51,310 bases of DNA from UBA4416 sp044238845 (GTDB lineage Bacteria; Bacteroidota; Bacteroidia; B-17B0; Aurantibacillaceae). The notes below the pieces were generated by a model. It saw only the letters and a program-made list of their open reading frames with translations, did no database searches and had not been told where the DNA came from. Numbering within the stretch: position 1 is the stretch's first letter; every line of letters starts with the position of its first letter. Below are positions 1 to 8,144 of the stretch, in pieces. The translations under genes were made by a program, and so were the position numbers. The stretch covers positions 1-51,310 of the forward strand of contig JBIICN010000026.1 in assembly GCA_044238845.1 (NCBI GenBank). Direction: 5' to 3'.

Positions 1-178
1 TAACACACGGTTTATTCTATTTGGGCATTCGGCTTCGGCATTTGCAAAAGCAGTCGCTCCCGCGAAAGACATTTATTTTTGCTTTGCAAATGTCTAATAA
101 AATTATAGCTTTGTTAGTAATATTTCGGTAGAAACGGTTTCAAATCCCCAAACAGAAATAAACCGCGAAAACGTTAGC
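1..178. repeat. Long imperfect palindrome, attC-like
   Basis: The arm at 8-29 (cggtttattctatttgggca and two more bases) matches the reverse complement of 143-165 at about 20 of 23 positions. The outermost TAAC at 1-4 pairs with GTTA at 173-176. Inside is a second hairpin, agacattt (67-74) with aaatgtct (88-95). A large palindrome ending in GTTAGC next to a lone gene recalls integron attC sites, but the terminal GTTAGCA does not fit the GTTRRRY consensus exactly and no integrase is visible. Its left end may lie outside the window. Confidence 0.55.
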
Positions 179-210
179 AGTAACCCTTGAAGACGACCCA
201 ACTTAATCAA

Positions 211-1032
211 ATGACAGGACCATTAGCACAAATAATCGCGTTGACATCATACGGAAATGACTATTTAAAAAATGGAAGAATTCCGCCTGACTTTAATTCA
301 GCTAACACTACTTTTCAGTTTTGCAACAAAGTTGACTTTAGAGATTTTAAAAAATTGTTTTTCTTTTTAAAACCAAAGGAAAGTGTAATTGCATTGAACC
401 CCGCAGAATGGTTTGAATATTTGAAGTCTGACGGTTGTAAACATTTACGACTTTACTTTGAGTACTCGAAAGACCAAAGTTTTGCAAAAGACCACAAACT
501 TGCTGGACTTATTGGCGGTGGCGGCAATTGGTTAATGGAAGCTGTTTATGACAACTATTCAAACTATTGGACAAATAGATGGGAAGTTACAAATCAAAAT
601 GCTACTGACCGAAAAATATGGTCTGTGAATTACGGAATGACTGTAAAAAAACAACATATAAGCAATTTGCAAATTGACAATCAGAAAATAAAAAACAAAT
701 TGAAAACTACCTTAACGGAAATCACAAACTTTGCGTACGGTCTTAACTTGAAGAATTGGGGAGAGATATTTGAAAAAGCAAAAAACATAATAGATAGTCC
801 AAAACCTGAAGCGACCTATTATCACGCAGACCTTATTCCACTTAACAATTATTCGTTGACAGCAAAACAGATTTTATTTTCTGCGGGTTCAGCTTGGGTT
901 TTTGGCGGAATGGGTTCATGGAATGATCTTGGGTTCGACAACAAAGACGACAACGAAACATACGAAAGACTTTCAGAAGAATTATATTCGAATATAAATG
1001 AAGCAATTATTGCTGCGACAAATACATATTGA
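211..1032 (+). CDS. Hypothetical protein with foreign codon usage
   Basis: I do not recognise this 273-residue protein. It has no signal peptide or membrane segment and looks soluble. A Gly-rich stretch (LIGGGGNW) lies in the first half and an FGGMGSWND stretch near the C-terminus. A TTG at 187 in the same frame could add 8 residues; I prefer the ATG at 211, after which the conserved-looking segment GPLAQIIALTSYGN starts. Aspartate is coded almost only by GAC (roughly 14 GAC to 3 GAT), whereas neighbouring genes favour GAT, which suggests transfer. GTTAGCAGT (173-181) precedes the gene and its inverse ACTGCTAAC (1050-1058) follows it, so the gene may be a mobile cassette. Confidence 0.7.
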   Translation: MTGPLAQIIALTSYGNDYLKNGRIPPDFNSANTTFQFCNKVDFRDFKKLFFFLKPKESVIALNPAEWFEYLKSDGCKHLRLYFEYSKDQSFAKDHKLAGLIGGGGNWLMEAVYDNYSNYWTNRWEVTNQNATDRKIWSVNYGMTVKKQHISNLQIDNQKIKNKLKTTLTEITNFAYGLNLKNWGEIFEKAKNIIDSPKPEATYYHADLIPLNNYSLTAKQILFSAGSAWVFGGMGSWNDLGFDNKDDNETYERLSEELYSNINEAIIAATNTY

Positions 1033-1048
1033 AGCGAAAGGAAAGGGC

Positions 1049-1062
1049 AACTGCTAACAATC
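1049..1062. repeat. Downstream inverted half-site of the cassette-like unit
   Basis: ACTGCTAAC at 1050-1058 is the exact inverse of GTTAGCAGT at 173-181. It lies 17 bases after the stop codon of the hypothetical gene. No long palindrome follows, so it looks like a truncated right-hand site or the point where the cassette joins the host sequence. Confidence 0.45.
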
Positions 1063-1083
1063 CCTTATCTACTATCAAAACCA

Positions 1084-1479
1084 ATGAACAAAGGCATCCA
1101 AACCTACCACAACTCACAAACGGCAGCAGACAAAGCTATTTGCGAGCTATTGCACGAAGAAATTAGCCAACATTTGCCAAAAGCAGAAAATAAAATTTGG
1201 CATGGACATCCTGTTTGGTTTTTAGATGGTAACCCTATTGTAGGTTATAGTAAACTAAAAGCAGGCTTGCAGTTGCTATTTTGGAGCGGTGTTACATTTG
1301 AAGAAGAACAGCTAGTGCCAGGCAAAAGCGGGAAGTTTAAAGATGCGTCTATTACTTATACATCAGTCGAGCAAATTAATATCAAAGACTTAAAACGTTG
1401 GTTAAAGAAAGCCAATGATATACAATGGGATTATAAAAATATTGTGAAACGGAAAGGTGTTTTAGAGAGGCTGAAATAA
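1084..1479 (+). CDS. DUF1801 (YdhG/YjbR-like) protein
   Basis: A 131-residue soluble protein resembling the DUF1801 family, a small alpha/beta fold shared with YdhG and loosely compared with CyaY/frataxin-type proteins. The recognisable parts are the N-terminal helix, the segment around residues 38-50 with WHGHPVWFLDGNPIVGY, and the LQLLFWSG strand. Family function is not established; an iron-chaperone role has been proposed for some members. The ATG at 1084 is the natural start. The next gene begins 6 bases after the stop, so the two are probably co-transcribed. Family assignment is by pattern only. Confidence 0.7.
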   Translation: MNKGIQTYHNSQTAADKAICELLHEEISQHLPKAENKIWHGHPVWFLDGNPIVGYSKLKAGLQLLFWSGVTFEEEQLVPGKSGKFKDASITYTSVEQINIKDLKRWLKKANDIQWDYKNIVKRKGVLERLK

Positions 1480-1485
1480 AAGGAC

Positions 1486-1974
1486 ATGGATACAGAAAAA
1501 ATATTTAGAACAAAATCTGGCTTTTGCCATATACTTTCTGATAAAATTATACTGAGTAGAAATGGGATAAGAGGCGACTTTTCTAAGGTAGTTGTGGGCA
1601 ATAATATCTCACGAATCCTAATTATATATACCATCCTTTCATGTATACTTATGTATGGCGCCTATGATTTATATGTTAAAGGTCAACAATTTCAGACAAT
1701 GATCTTTGGATTACTAGGTTTATATTTAATTTATGGAGTTATTAGAAGCCTTAATAATTCAGCAACCCCCATAATTGAAAGAAATAAAATAAAAAATGTC
1801 ATATTTATAAAGGCAATTCCAGGAATAACTCGTGCTCGTTTTGAAATACTATTTGAAGATGAAGAAAGCAAAATTAAAAAGAGAGTGATTCTACTTCCAG
1901 GCTCTCTACAAAATGGGTCTCTTGAAACAGAATTAGCCGTTAAAATTATGAAGGAGGAAAAACTACTTTCCTAA
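1486..1974 (+). CDS. Hypothetical membrane protein, two TM segments
   Basis: A 162-residue protein of unknown function. Residues 1-40 are soluble. Two hydrophobic segments follow, near 43-62 and 70-88, and then a charged, strand-rich C-terminal half (about 95-162) with phrases such as FIKAIPGITRARFEI. The arrangement, a paired membrane hairpin with soluble strands on either side, is seen in small PH-like membrane proteins of this phylum, but I cannot name the family. It starts 6 bases after the DUF1801 gene and ends 4 bases before a convergent gene. Confidence 0.6.
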   Translation: MDTEKIFRTKSGFCHILSDKIILSRNGIRGDFSKVVVGNNISRILIIYTILSCILMYGAYDLYVKGQQFQTMIFGLLGLYLIYGVIRSLNNSATPIIERNKIKNVIFIKAIPGITRARFEILFEDEESKIKKRVILLPGSLQNGSLETELAVKIMKEEKLLS

Positions 1975-1978
1975 AACC

Positions 1979-2260
1979 TTAAACCAAGCGTTTCAAAAAG
2001 AAAGTCCCAAAAGGCACCAACGATAGTAAAAAAGCGAAGCAAGCATTTTTAAAAGAGAGCTTCACTTTAAAAAACATCAAGGCTAATAAAATCATAAAGG
2101 CTACAAACAAAGCACCGTGCATAGAACCCATTGGTCGCACATACTCAGGTGTGTTGTAAAAGTATTTTAAAGGCATAGCAATAAACAATAATAGCAAATA
2201 GCTATAGCCTTCTATTTTCCCTACTATTAAAAACCATTTGGTAATTGTTGTGTTTTCCAT
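1979..2260 (-). CDS. DUF3817 family small membrane protein
   Basis: A 93-residue integral membrane protein with about three hydrophobic segments. The family hallmark is visible: GKIEGYSYLLLLFIAMPLKY near residues 14-33, then a proline-containing loop and MGSMHGALFVAF near 44-55. DUF3817 proteins have no assigned function; some members are found fused to or beside MFS transporters. It is convergent with the preceding gene and divergent from the T9SS cargo gene. The start is the ATG at 2260. Confidence 0.75.
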   Translation of the reverse strand: MENTTITKWFLIVGKIEGYSYLLLLFIAMPLKYFYNTPEYVRPMGSMHGALFVAFMILLALMFFKVKLSFKNACFAFLLSLVPFGTFFLKRLV

Positions 2261-2314
2261 GTAGGATAAATATACAATAAAATATTTTTATTTTCTGTAG
2301 CATTTTGAGTTTTG

Positions 2315-2381
2315 TCAGTTCGAGCGTAGTCGAGAACCAATTAATCTCTTAGGAACGCTTCTCGACTACGCTCGAAGTGAC
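2315..2381. repeat. Dispersed palindrome (GAGCGTAGTCGAG type)
   Basis: Positions 2315-2338 and 2358-2381 are inverted copies matching at 22 of 24 positions around gagcgtagtcgaga, with a loop of about 19 bases. It lies between two divergent genes, so it is not a terminator for either. It looks like a REP/MITE-type dispersed repeat of this phylum. It may affect the two promoters in this 190-base interval. Confidence 0.75.
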
Positions 2382-2450
2382 AATAAATATTTCAATTATG
2401 CATTAAACTTTTGTACCTTCATTAAGTCCAATGGACTAAATTTATTATAC

Positions 2451-3767
2451 ATGAAGAACCCCATTACACTCTTATTTGCGATTATACTTTTTAGTATTAC
2501 GCTTAAATCCCAAAGTTTGTATTTCCCTCCAACAACAGGTACTGTATGGGATTCTATTTTACCGTCTAATTTAAATTACTGTCAGGCGCGAATAGATTCG
2601 CTTTACAATTACTTGCAAGTCAAAAATACAAAATCCTTTATTTTACTAAAAGATGGCAAACGTGTTTTAGAAAAATATTTCGGGACTTATACTAAAGACT
2701 CTTTATGGTATTGGGCATCAGCTAGTAAAAGTTTAGCAGGTTTTATAACTGGCATTGCACAACAAAAAGGATTTATCAATATTAATAATAAAGTATCGCA
2801 ATATTTAGGAACTGGCTGGACAAGCGCTACAATTGCCAAAGAAAACTTAATTACCGTAAAGAATTTAATTTGTATGAATAGTGGCTTAGAGGATGCTCCG
2901 CCTTTACCTTGCGACAATGAAGATACAGCAAAAGCCTGTTTAACATATTTAGCTGATGCGGGAACTCGATGGGCTTATCATACAGGCGCGTATCGTAAAG
3001 TGCAAGATGTAGTGAGTAATGCGGTTGGTCAAACTTATAATGCAATTACCAACAATTGGATTGAATCAAAAACAGGTATGAGTGGGGCGTGGTTTCAGCA
3101 AGTGTACTACAGCAAAGCTCGCGATATGGCACGTTTTGGTTTATTAAATTTAAACAAGGGGATTTGGAACACAGATACTATTATGAAGGACACTGCCTAT
3201 TTTAGGGCAATGACTAATACAGCACAAAATTTAAATAAAGCTTATGGCTATTTATGGTGGCTCAATGGCAAAGCAAGTTTAATGTCTCCTGGTTTTCAAT
3301 TTGTATTTCCAGGAACTTTAATGAACAACGCTCCGAGTGACATGTATTGTGCCTTAGGAAAAAATGATCAAAAAATATACGTTGTACCTAGTAAAAATAT
3401 GGTAGTGGTGAGACAAGGAAATACCGCTGGAGGTTTTAATTTGGCAGCATCGGCATTTGATAATGTATTATGGGATTATATTAATAAATTAGATTGCAGC
3501 GTGACAAATGTTGCAGAAAATATAAATCTTAATTACAAATTATATCCAAACCCCATTAACGATGTTTTAAGAATAGAAAATCTAGTCCAAACAATAACCG
3601 CAATTAGAGTATTAGATATTTTAGGAAAGGTTGTTTACGAGCGTAAAGGTGTTAATGAAGCCGCAAACATTAATATTGATTTTTCTAATTTTAATAAAGG
3701 AATTTATTTTGTAGAATTACAAAACCACAGCAAAGTAGTGATTAGAAGGAAAGTTGTGAAAGAGTAA
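2451..3767 (+). CDS. Secreted serine hydrolase (class C beta-lactamase fold) with T9SS sorting domain
   Basis: A 438-residue protein. Residues 1-22 are a signal peptide ending near LKSQS. The catalytic domain has the SxxK motif as S90-A-S-K93 (WASASKSL) and a Y176-containing segment (WAYHTGAY) at the place of the family's second motif. Residues about 358-438 form a type A T9SS C-terminal sorting domain: YPNPINDVL, then VLDILGKVVYE and GIYFVELQ, ending in a basic tail. The protein should cross the outer membrane through T9SS and be surface-attached or released. The substrate is unknown; an esterase or peptidase is likelier than drug resistance. It has its own upstream region. Confidence 0.85.
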   Translation: MKNPITLLFAIILFSITLKSQSLYFPPTTGTVWDSILPSNLNYCQARIDSLYNYLQVKNTKSFILLKDGKRVLEKYFGTYTKDSLWYWASASKSLAGFITGIAQQKGFININNKVSQYLGTGWTSATIAKENLITVKNLICMNSGLEDAPPLPCDNEDTAKACLTYLADAGTRWAYHTGAYRKVQDVVSNAVGQTYNAITNNWIESKTGMSGAWFQQVYYSKARDMARFGLLNLNKGIWNTDTIMKDTAYFRAMTNTAQNLNKAYGYLWWLNGKASLMSPGFQFVFPGTLMNNAPSDMYCALGKNDQKIYVVPSKNMVVVRQGNTAGGFNLAASAFDNVLWDYINKLDCSVTNVAENINLNYKLYPNPINDVLRIENLVQTITAIRVLDILGKVVYERKGVNEAANINIDFSNFNKGIYFVELQNHSKVVIRRKVVKE

Positions 3768-3795
3768 TACAAAGCGGTAGCTGAGGCTCTCGAAG

Positions 3796-4410
3796 CTACG
3801 CTTCTACCTCAATTACAATAGGTGCAATGATAAATTTTTCAATGAGCTTTTCAATTTTTGGTGTTAAATCATTTGTAAAAACTAAATGTTGACATTTAGG
3901 CAAACTCAATGCTAATCTATCTATTTGACCTTGTAGGCCATGTTTGATAATCATTTCGGCATCATCAATTACAAACAATTTAATTTTATTTAAATTAAAA
4001 TTTTTACGGAAATAAATTTCCAACACACGTTTTGCTGTTCCAATAACGATATCAGTTCCAAAATAAATAGCCTCGGTTTGTGCATCAATTTTTCCTCCAT
4101 CAAATGCTACCTCAGCTCTTAAATCAGTATTTTTAGAAAATAGCCTAAACTGATCCTTCATTTCCAGTGCTTTTATTTCGTCGGAAACAATAATTAAAGC
4201 ACGAGGCGCATCTTCAAAAGCCATTCCTAATTTTTGAATAGCACTCATCATAATTGTAGAACTTTTTCCTGAACCATTTGGTCCAATAGCAATCACATCG
4301 GCCCCACCATTAATTTTAGGTATACATTTCTTTTGCAATTCTTTAGGTTCTTCAAAACCATTTTCTAATAATGCTGATGCTAATCTTTTATGAAGTTTTT
4401 CTTTAAACAT
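3796..4410 (-). CDS. Single-domain DEAD-box-like ATPase (RecA1 only)
   Basis: This 204-residue protein equals only the first RecA domain of a DEAD-box RNA helicase, whose families usually exceed 350 residues. Visible are a Q-motif region (PKELQKKCIP), Walker A (GPNGSGKSS, about residues 43-51), motif Ia-like ALIIVSD, motif Ib-like IVIGTAKRV, a degenerate motif II (VIDDAE instead of VLDEAD) and TND in place of SAT. The helicase C-terminal domain is absent and no remnant is seen in the 28 bases downstream. It follows mltG by 8 bases. It may bind ATP or RNA without unwinding. The ORF itself is intact. Confidence 0.75.
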   Translation of the reverse strand: MFKEKLHKRLASALLENGFEEPKELQKKCIPKINGGADVIAIGPNGSGKSSTIMMSAIQKLGMAFEDAPRALIIVSDEIKALEMKDQFRLFSKNTDLRAEVAFDGGKIDAQTEAIYFGTDIVIGTAKRVLEIYFRKNFNLNKIKLFVIDDAEMIIKHGLQGQIDRLALSLPKCQHLVFTNDLTPKIEKLIEKFIIAPIVIEVEA

Positions 4411-4418
4411 AGCTCTAT

Positions 4419-5468
4419 TTATCGTTTAATTCCTTTTTGATTTAATGCTTTTTGATAAGCAACTGCATTTTTCATATGCACTTTATAATCATTAGTGAAG
4501 TTAGAGTAACCACTAAAATCTGCTTTCGCACAAAAATAGGTATAATTATGCTTGCTGTAATTTAAAACTGCGTCAATAGCTGATGGATTTACTAAACAAA
4601 TTGGGCCAGGAGGCAATCCTTTGTAGCGGTATGTGTTATATGGCGAATTAATTTCTTTATCAGCTGACAAAACACGTTGTACGTCAAAATTACCATTTGC
4701 AAACACTACTGTTGGATCGGCTTGCAATTTCATGTCTTGTTTTAATCGATTGATATAAACACCGGCAATTTTTTGCTGTTCGGTTTTAATACCACTTTCA
4801 CTTTGTACAATAGACGCAATAGTGACAAGTTCAGGAATGCTGTAACCTAAAGATTTTGCTTTTTCTTTTTTAGCTTTAGTCCACACCTCATCATAAGACC
4901 TTTCTAATAAAATAAATAAATCCTTGATATGGGTTGTCCAATTTACTTCATAGGTTTCTGGCACAATTAAAGCCATAAAATTTTCACTGTTTAAACCATA
5001 CTCATCGGATAAGATATCTTCATTAGAACAATAGTCTTCCAATTCACCTTTTTCAATTTCTAATTTTTCAGATACATAATCCATAAACTGTTCTTTTGTT
5101 CTGATTTGAGAATTGAAAAACAATTTCACTTTTTCTTGCTTACCATTAATTATCATTTTCACAATAGAACGGTTGCTCATTTTTGAATCTATTCTGTACT
5201 TTCCAGGATTAATATGTTCTGGCAAGTGCATGCTTTTAGCCATCCATTCAAAACTAGCATGGTCTTCAATAATGTTTTCAGAGTACAGTTCATCTAAAAC
5301 ATCCTCAAAGGAAGCATTTGTTTTAATATAGATATAAGTGAATTTTTTACCATTTAAGTGAACATTACTTTTATACATATTTTCGTATGCCCAATATCCA
5401 CCAAATGCAAGAACTACAATCACTAATAAAGTAATTGTTTTTTTTAATATTCCTCCTGACTTTGCCAC
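4419..5468 (-). CDS. mltG: Endolytic murein transglycosylase MltG (YceG-like)
   Basis: MltG cleaves nascent glycan strands in the periplasm and is thought to set their length. The 349-residue protein has a short cytoplasmic start, one membrane anchor (about residues 10-28), then a LysM-like region and the YceG catalytic domain. The catalytic region ASIVQSESG keeps the glutamate before Ser-Gly; it is followed by VYINRL, LQADPTV and GLPPGPICLVNP, all typical. Length matches the family. It sits 4 bases after the TauE/SafE gene and 8 bases before the DEAD-box-like gene, in the aspS operon. Confidence 0.92.
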   Translation of the reverse strand: MAKSGGILKKTITLLVIVVLAFGGYWAYENMYKSNVHLNGKKFTYIYIKTNASFEDVLDELYSENIIEDHASFEWMAKSMHLPEHINPGKYRIDSKMSNRSIVKMIINGKQEKVKLFFNSQIRTKEQFMDYVSEKLEIEKGELEDYCSNEDILSDEYGLNSENFMALIVPETYEVNWTTHIKDLFILLERSYDEVWTKAKKEKAKSLGYSIPELVTIASIVQSESGIKTEQQKIAGVYINRLKQDMKLQADPTVVFANGNFDVQRVLSADKEINSPYNTYRYKGLPPGPICLVNPSAIDAVLNYSKHNYTYFCAKADFSGYSNFTNDYKVHMKNAVAYQKALNQKGIKR

Positions 5469-5472
5469 AATA

Positions 5473-6279
5473 CTATAATACTATTTCTTTAATTAAAACA
5501 AAAACACCTACCGCTAAAGTAAACCAACCAAATGCTGGTTTTAATTTTTGAGATGACACTTTAGATGCCAATAGACTTCCTAATAAAATGCCAGCAATGC
5601 ATACAGATGAAATTGCTAGTAACATTAACCAATTTATTTTTTGATGACCTATGTTTCCAGTAAAACCAATTAAAGAGTTTAATGCAACAATGCACAAGGA
5701 AGTACCAATTGCTTTTTTAAAATTTAAACGCAAAAAGAAAATTAATACTGGAACAATAATAAATCCTCCACCTGCACCAACAAATCCCGTAATAACACCA
5801 ACTGTAACTCCCAGCAAAACTATAAAAGGTAATCCCATAGGACATTTAGCAAACTCATCCCATTTTACTTCATTAATTCTGTCATATTTTTTTTTCTTAA
5901 TCATACTAATAGATGAGGCTACTATCAAAACAGAAAACAATAACATAATTAACATCTGCTTAGAGATTTCTATTCCAGAAAAGTTAATTACAGGGGGTAT
6001 ATTAGGCATCATAAACTTACGAACACAAAAAACGGTAACAAGAGATGCTATAGCAAATTGTAAAATAGCTTCAACACTAACGTCTCCTTTTTTTAAATAG
6101 GAAATAGCTCCTATTAGCGAAGTAATACCAACAATAAATAAAGAATAACTTGTTGCTTCATCGGCATTATAACCCATAATATAAACCAATACAGGAACAC
6201 CCAAAATTGAGCCGCCGCCACCAATTAATCCAAGGATTAATCCAATGATTAAAAAAGCTATGCAGCCAGCAATAATCAA
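5473..6279 (-). CDS. TauE/SafE (TSUP) family permease
   Basis: A 268-residue inner-membrane protein with about eight hydrophobic segments in two related halves. Each half carries the family's glycine-rich signature: LGLIGGGGSILGVPVLV near residue 20 and GFVGAGGGFIIVPVLIF near 165. TSUP members export or import small organic sulfur anions and related substrates; the substrate here cannot be told. The start is a TTG at 6279 directly after the aspS stop (6280), implying translational coupling. No good downstream ATG exists before the first signature. Confidence 0.85.
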   Translation of the reverse strand: MIIAGCIAFLIIGLILGLIGGGGSILGVPVLVYIMGYNADEATSYSLFIVGITSLIGAISYLKKGDVSVEAILQFAIASLVTVFCVRKFMMPNIPPVINFSGIEISKQMLIMLLFSVLIVASSISMIKKKKYDRINEVKWDEFAKCPMGLPFIVLLGVTVGVITGFVGAGGGFIIVPVLIFFLRLNFKKAIGTSLCIVALNSLIGFTGNIGHQKINWLMLLAISSVCIAGILLGSLLASKVSSQKLKPAFGWFTLAVGVFVLIKEIVL

Positions 6280-8058
6280 TTATTTAGCTTCTATGGTAGA
6301 TAAAATGTTTAACTCGTTTAATTGCTCGTCGCTAATTTCACTAGGGCTGTCAATCATCACATCACGTCCAGAATTATTTTTAGGGAAAGCAATAAAATCT
6401 CTAATACTATCACTTCCGCCAAACAACGAACACAATCTATCAAATCCAAATGCTAAACCACCATGTGGAGGTGCACCAAATTCAAAGGCATTCATTAAGA
6501 ATCCAAATTGTTTTTGTGCTTCTTCTTTAGTGAATCCTAATAAATCAAACATTTGTGCCTGTAAGTCTTTATTATGAATACGAATACTTCCACCACCAAC
6601 TTCAACTCCGTTAATGACTAAATCGTAAGCATTTGCTCTAACGGCACCTGGATTAGTTTTCAATAATTCAAAATCTTCTGGATTGGGAGAAGTAAATGGA
6701 TGATGTTTAGCGTGCCAGCGACCAGCTAAAGACGCTAATAAATTAGGATCACCATCGTTCCATTCTAATAATGGGAAATCAATTACCCATAAGGCAGAGA
6801 ATTTTGTTTTATCGCGTAAGCCTAAACGAGCGCCCATTTCTAAACGTAACTCACTCATCGCTTTACGCGTTTTTTCATCAGAACCAGCTAATACTAAAAT
6901 TAAATCACCTGGTTGTGAGCCACATGCTACCGACCAAGCTTTTAAATCTTCTTCGTTATAAAATTTATCTACACTTGATTTAATTGTTCCGTCTGCATTA
7001 TGACGAGCATACACTAAACCTGTAGCGCCAATTTGTGGACGTTTTACCCACTCTGTTAATTCATCTAACTGTTTACGAGTATACTCTGCTGCTCCTTTAG
7101 CACAAATAGCTACTACTAATTCTGCCTCATCAAATACTTTAAAATTTTTGCCAGAAACAACTTTATTCATTTCTACAAACTTCATTTCAAAACGCGTATC
7201 AGGTTTATCGTTACCATAATATTTCATCGCATCAGCGTATGTCATATGAGGAACGAAAGGCATATCAATATTTTTTACTGCTTTAAACAAGTGACGGACT
7301 AAGCCTTCAAATGTATCTAAGATGTCTTTTTGTTCCACAAAACTCATCTCACAATCTATTTGAGTAAACTCTGGTTGTCTGTCTGCTCTTAAATCTTCGT
7401 CACGAAAGCATTTAACTATTTGATAGTATCTATCAAAACCACCAACCATTAATAATTGCTTAAAGGTTTGCGGCGATTGTGGTAAAGCATAAAACTGTCC
7501 AGCATTCATACGACTTGGTACAACAAAATCACGAGCCCCTTCAGGTGTTGATTTAATCAATACAGGAGTTTCTACTTCTAAAAAATTTAATTGATCTAAG
7601 TAGTTGCGAGTTTCGATAGCCATACGATGACGTAACTCTAAATTTTTACGCACTTCATTTCTACGTAAATCTAAATAGCGGTATTTCATTCTTAACTCAT
7701 CGCCACCATCTGTATTATCTTCAATGGTAAAGGGAGGAGTAACCGATTCATTTAAAATTTTAAATTCCTTAACTAATATTTCAATCTCTCCAGTTGGATT
7801 GTTTTTGTTTTTGCTTTCGCGTTCAATCACAGTTCCTGTAACCTGAATCACGTATTCACGAGCAACACTTCGTGCTTGCGCATTCATTTCTTTATCCACA
7901 TCTTCATTAAACGCTAATTGAGTGATTCCATAACGATCTCTTAAATCAATAAAAGTCATTCCTCCCAAATCACGAGATTTTTGGACCCAGCCACTTAAAG
8001 TAACTTGTTTATTAATGTCTGATAAGCGTAATTCGCCGCAAGTGTGTGTACGTAGCAT
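6280..8058 (-). CDS. aspS: Aspartate--tRNA ligase
   Basis: A class II aminoacyl-tRNA synthetase that charges tRNA-Asp. The 592 residues match the bacterial type. In order: N-terminal OB-fold anticodon-binding domain (LSGWVQKSRDLGGMTFIDLRD), class II motif 2 around CFRDEDLRADRQPEFTQID, the bacterial GAD insertion domain (about 300-420), and motif 3 GLAFGFDRL with the C-terminal part IAFPKN. The ATG at 8058 is followed by the conserved LRTHTCGELR. It is the first gene of a tight operon with the TSUP permease, mltG and the DEAD-box-like gene. Confidence 0.97.
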   Translation of the reverse strand: MLRTHTCGELRLSDINKQVTLSGWVQKSRDLGGMTFIDLRDRYGITQLAFNEDVDKEMNAQARSVAREYVIQVTGTVIERESKNKNNPTGEIEILVKEFKILNESVTPPFTIEDNTDGGDELRMKYRYLDLRRNEVRKNLELRHRMAIETRNYLDQLNFLEVETPVLIKSTPEGARDFVVPSRMNAGQFYALPQSPQTFKQLLMVGGFDRYYQIVKCFRDEDLRADRQPEFTQIDCEMSFVEQKDILDTFEGLVRHLFKAVKNIDMPFVPHMTYADAMKYYGNDKPDTRFEMKFVEMNKVVSGKNFKVFDEAELVVAICAKGAAEYTRKQLDELTEWVKRPQIGATGLVYARHNADGTIKSSVDKFYNEEDLKAWSVACGSQPGDLILVLAGSDEKTRKAMSELRLEMGARLGLRDKTKFSALWVIDFPLLEWNDGDPNLLASLAGRWHAKHHPFTSPNPEDFELLKTNPGAVRANAYDLVINGVEVGGGSIRIHNKDLQAQMFDLLGFTKEEAQKQFGFLMNAFEFGAPPHGGLAFGFDRLCSLFGGSDSIRDFIAFPKNNSGRDVMIDSPSEISDEQLNELNILSTIEAK

Positions 8059-8105
8059 AGTGAAAAAATTGAGGTGCTAATTTACCTAAAATTGACGAGG
8101 AATAG

Positions 8106-8137
8106 AAACAAAAAACCCGATTTAAATAATCGGGTTT
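8106..8137 (-). terminator. Intrinsic terminator after the superoxide dismutase gene
   Basis: The 10-bp perfect stem aaacccgatt (8113-8122) / aatcgggttt (8128-8137) has a 5-base loop, and the minus-strand transcript continues into a U-rich run. It separates the dismutase transcript from aspS. Confidence 0.85.
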
Positions 8138-8144
8138 CTTAAAT

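Noticed and set aside
131..155. A tRNA T-loop-like string (ggtttcaaatcccc)
   Set aside because: No acceptor, anticodon or D-arm can be folded around it; it is part of the palindrome arm.
1..1062. A true integron
   Set aside because: There is no integrase gene, the terminal site does not fit GTTRRRY, and only one cassette-like unit is present.
2451..3767. Antibiotic-resistance beta-lactamase
   Set aside because: The SxxK fold is shared by many esterases and peptidases, and the T9SS domain and atypical second motif do not support a drug-hydrolysing enzyme.
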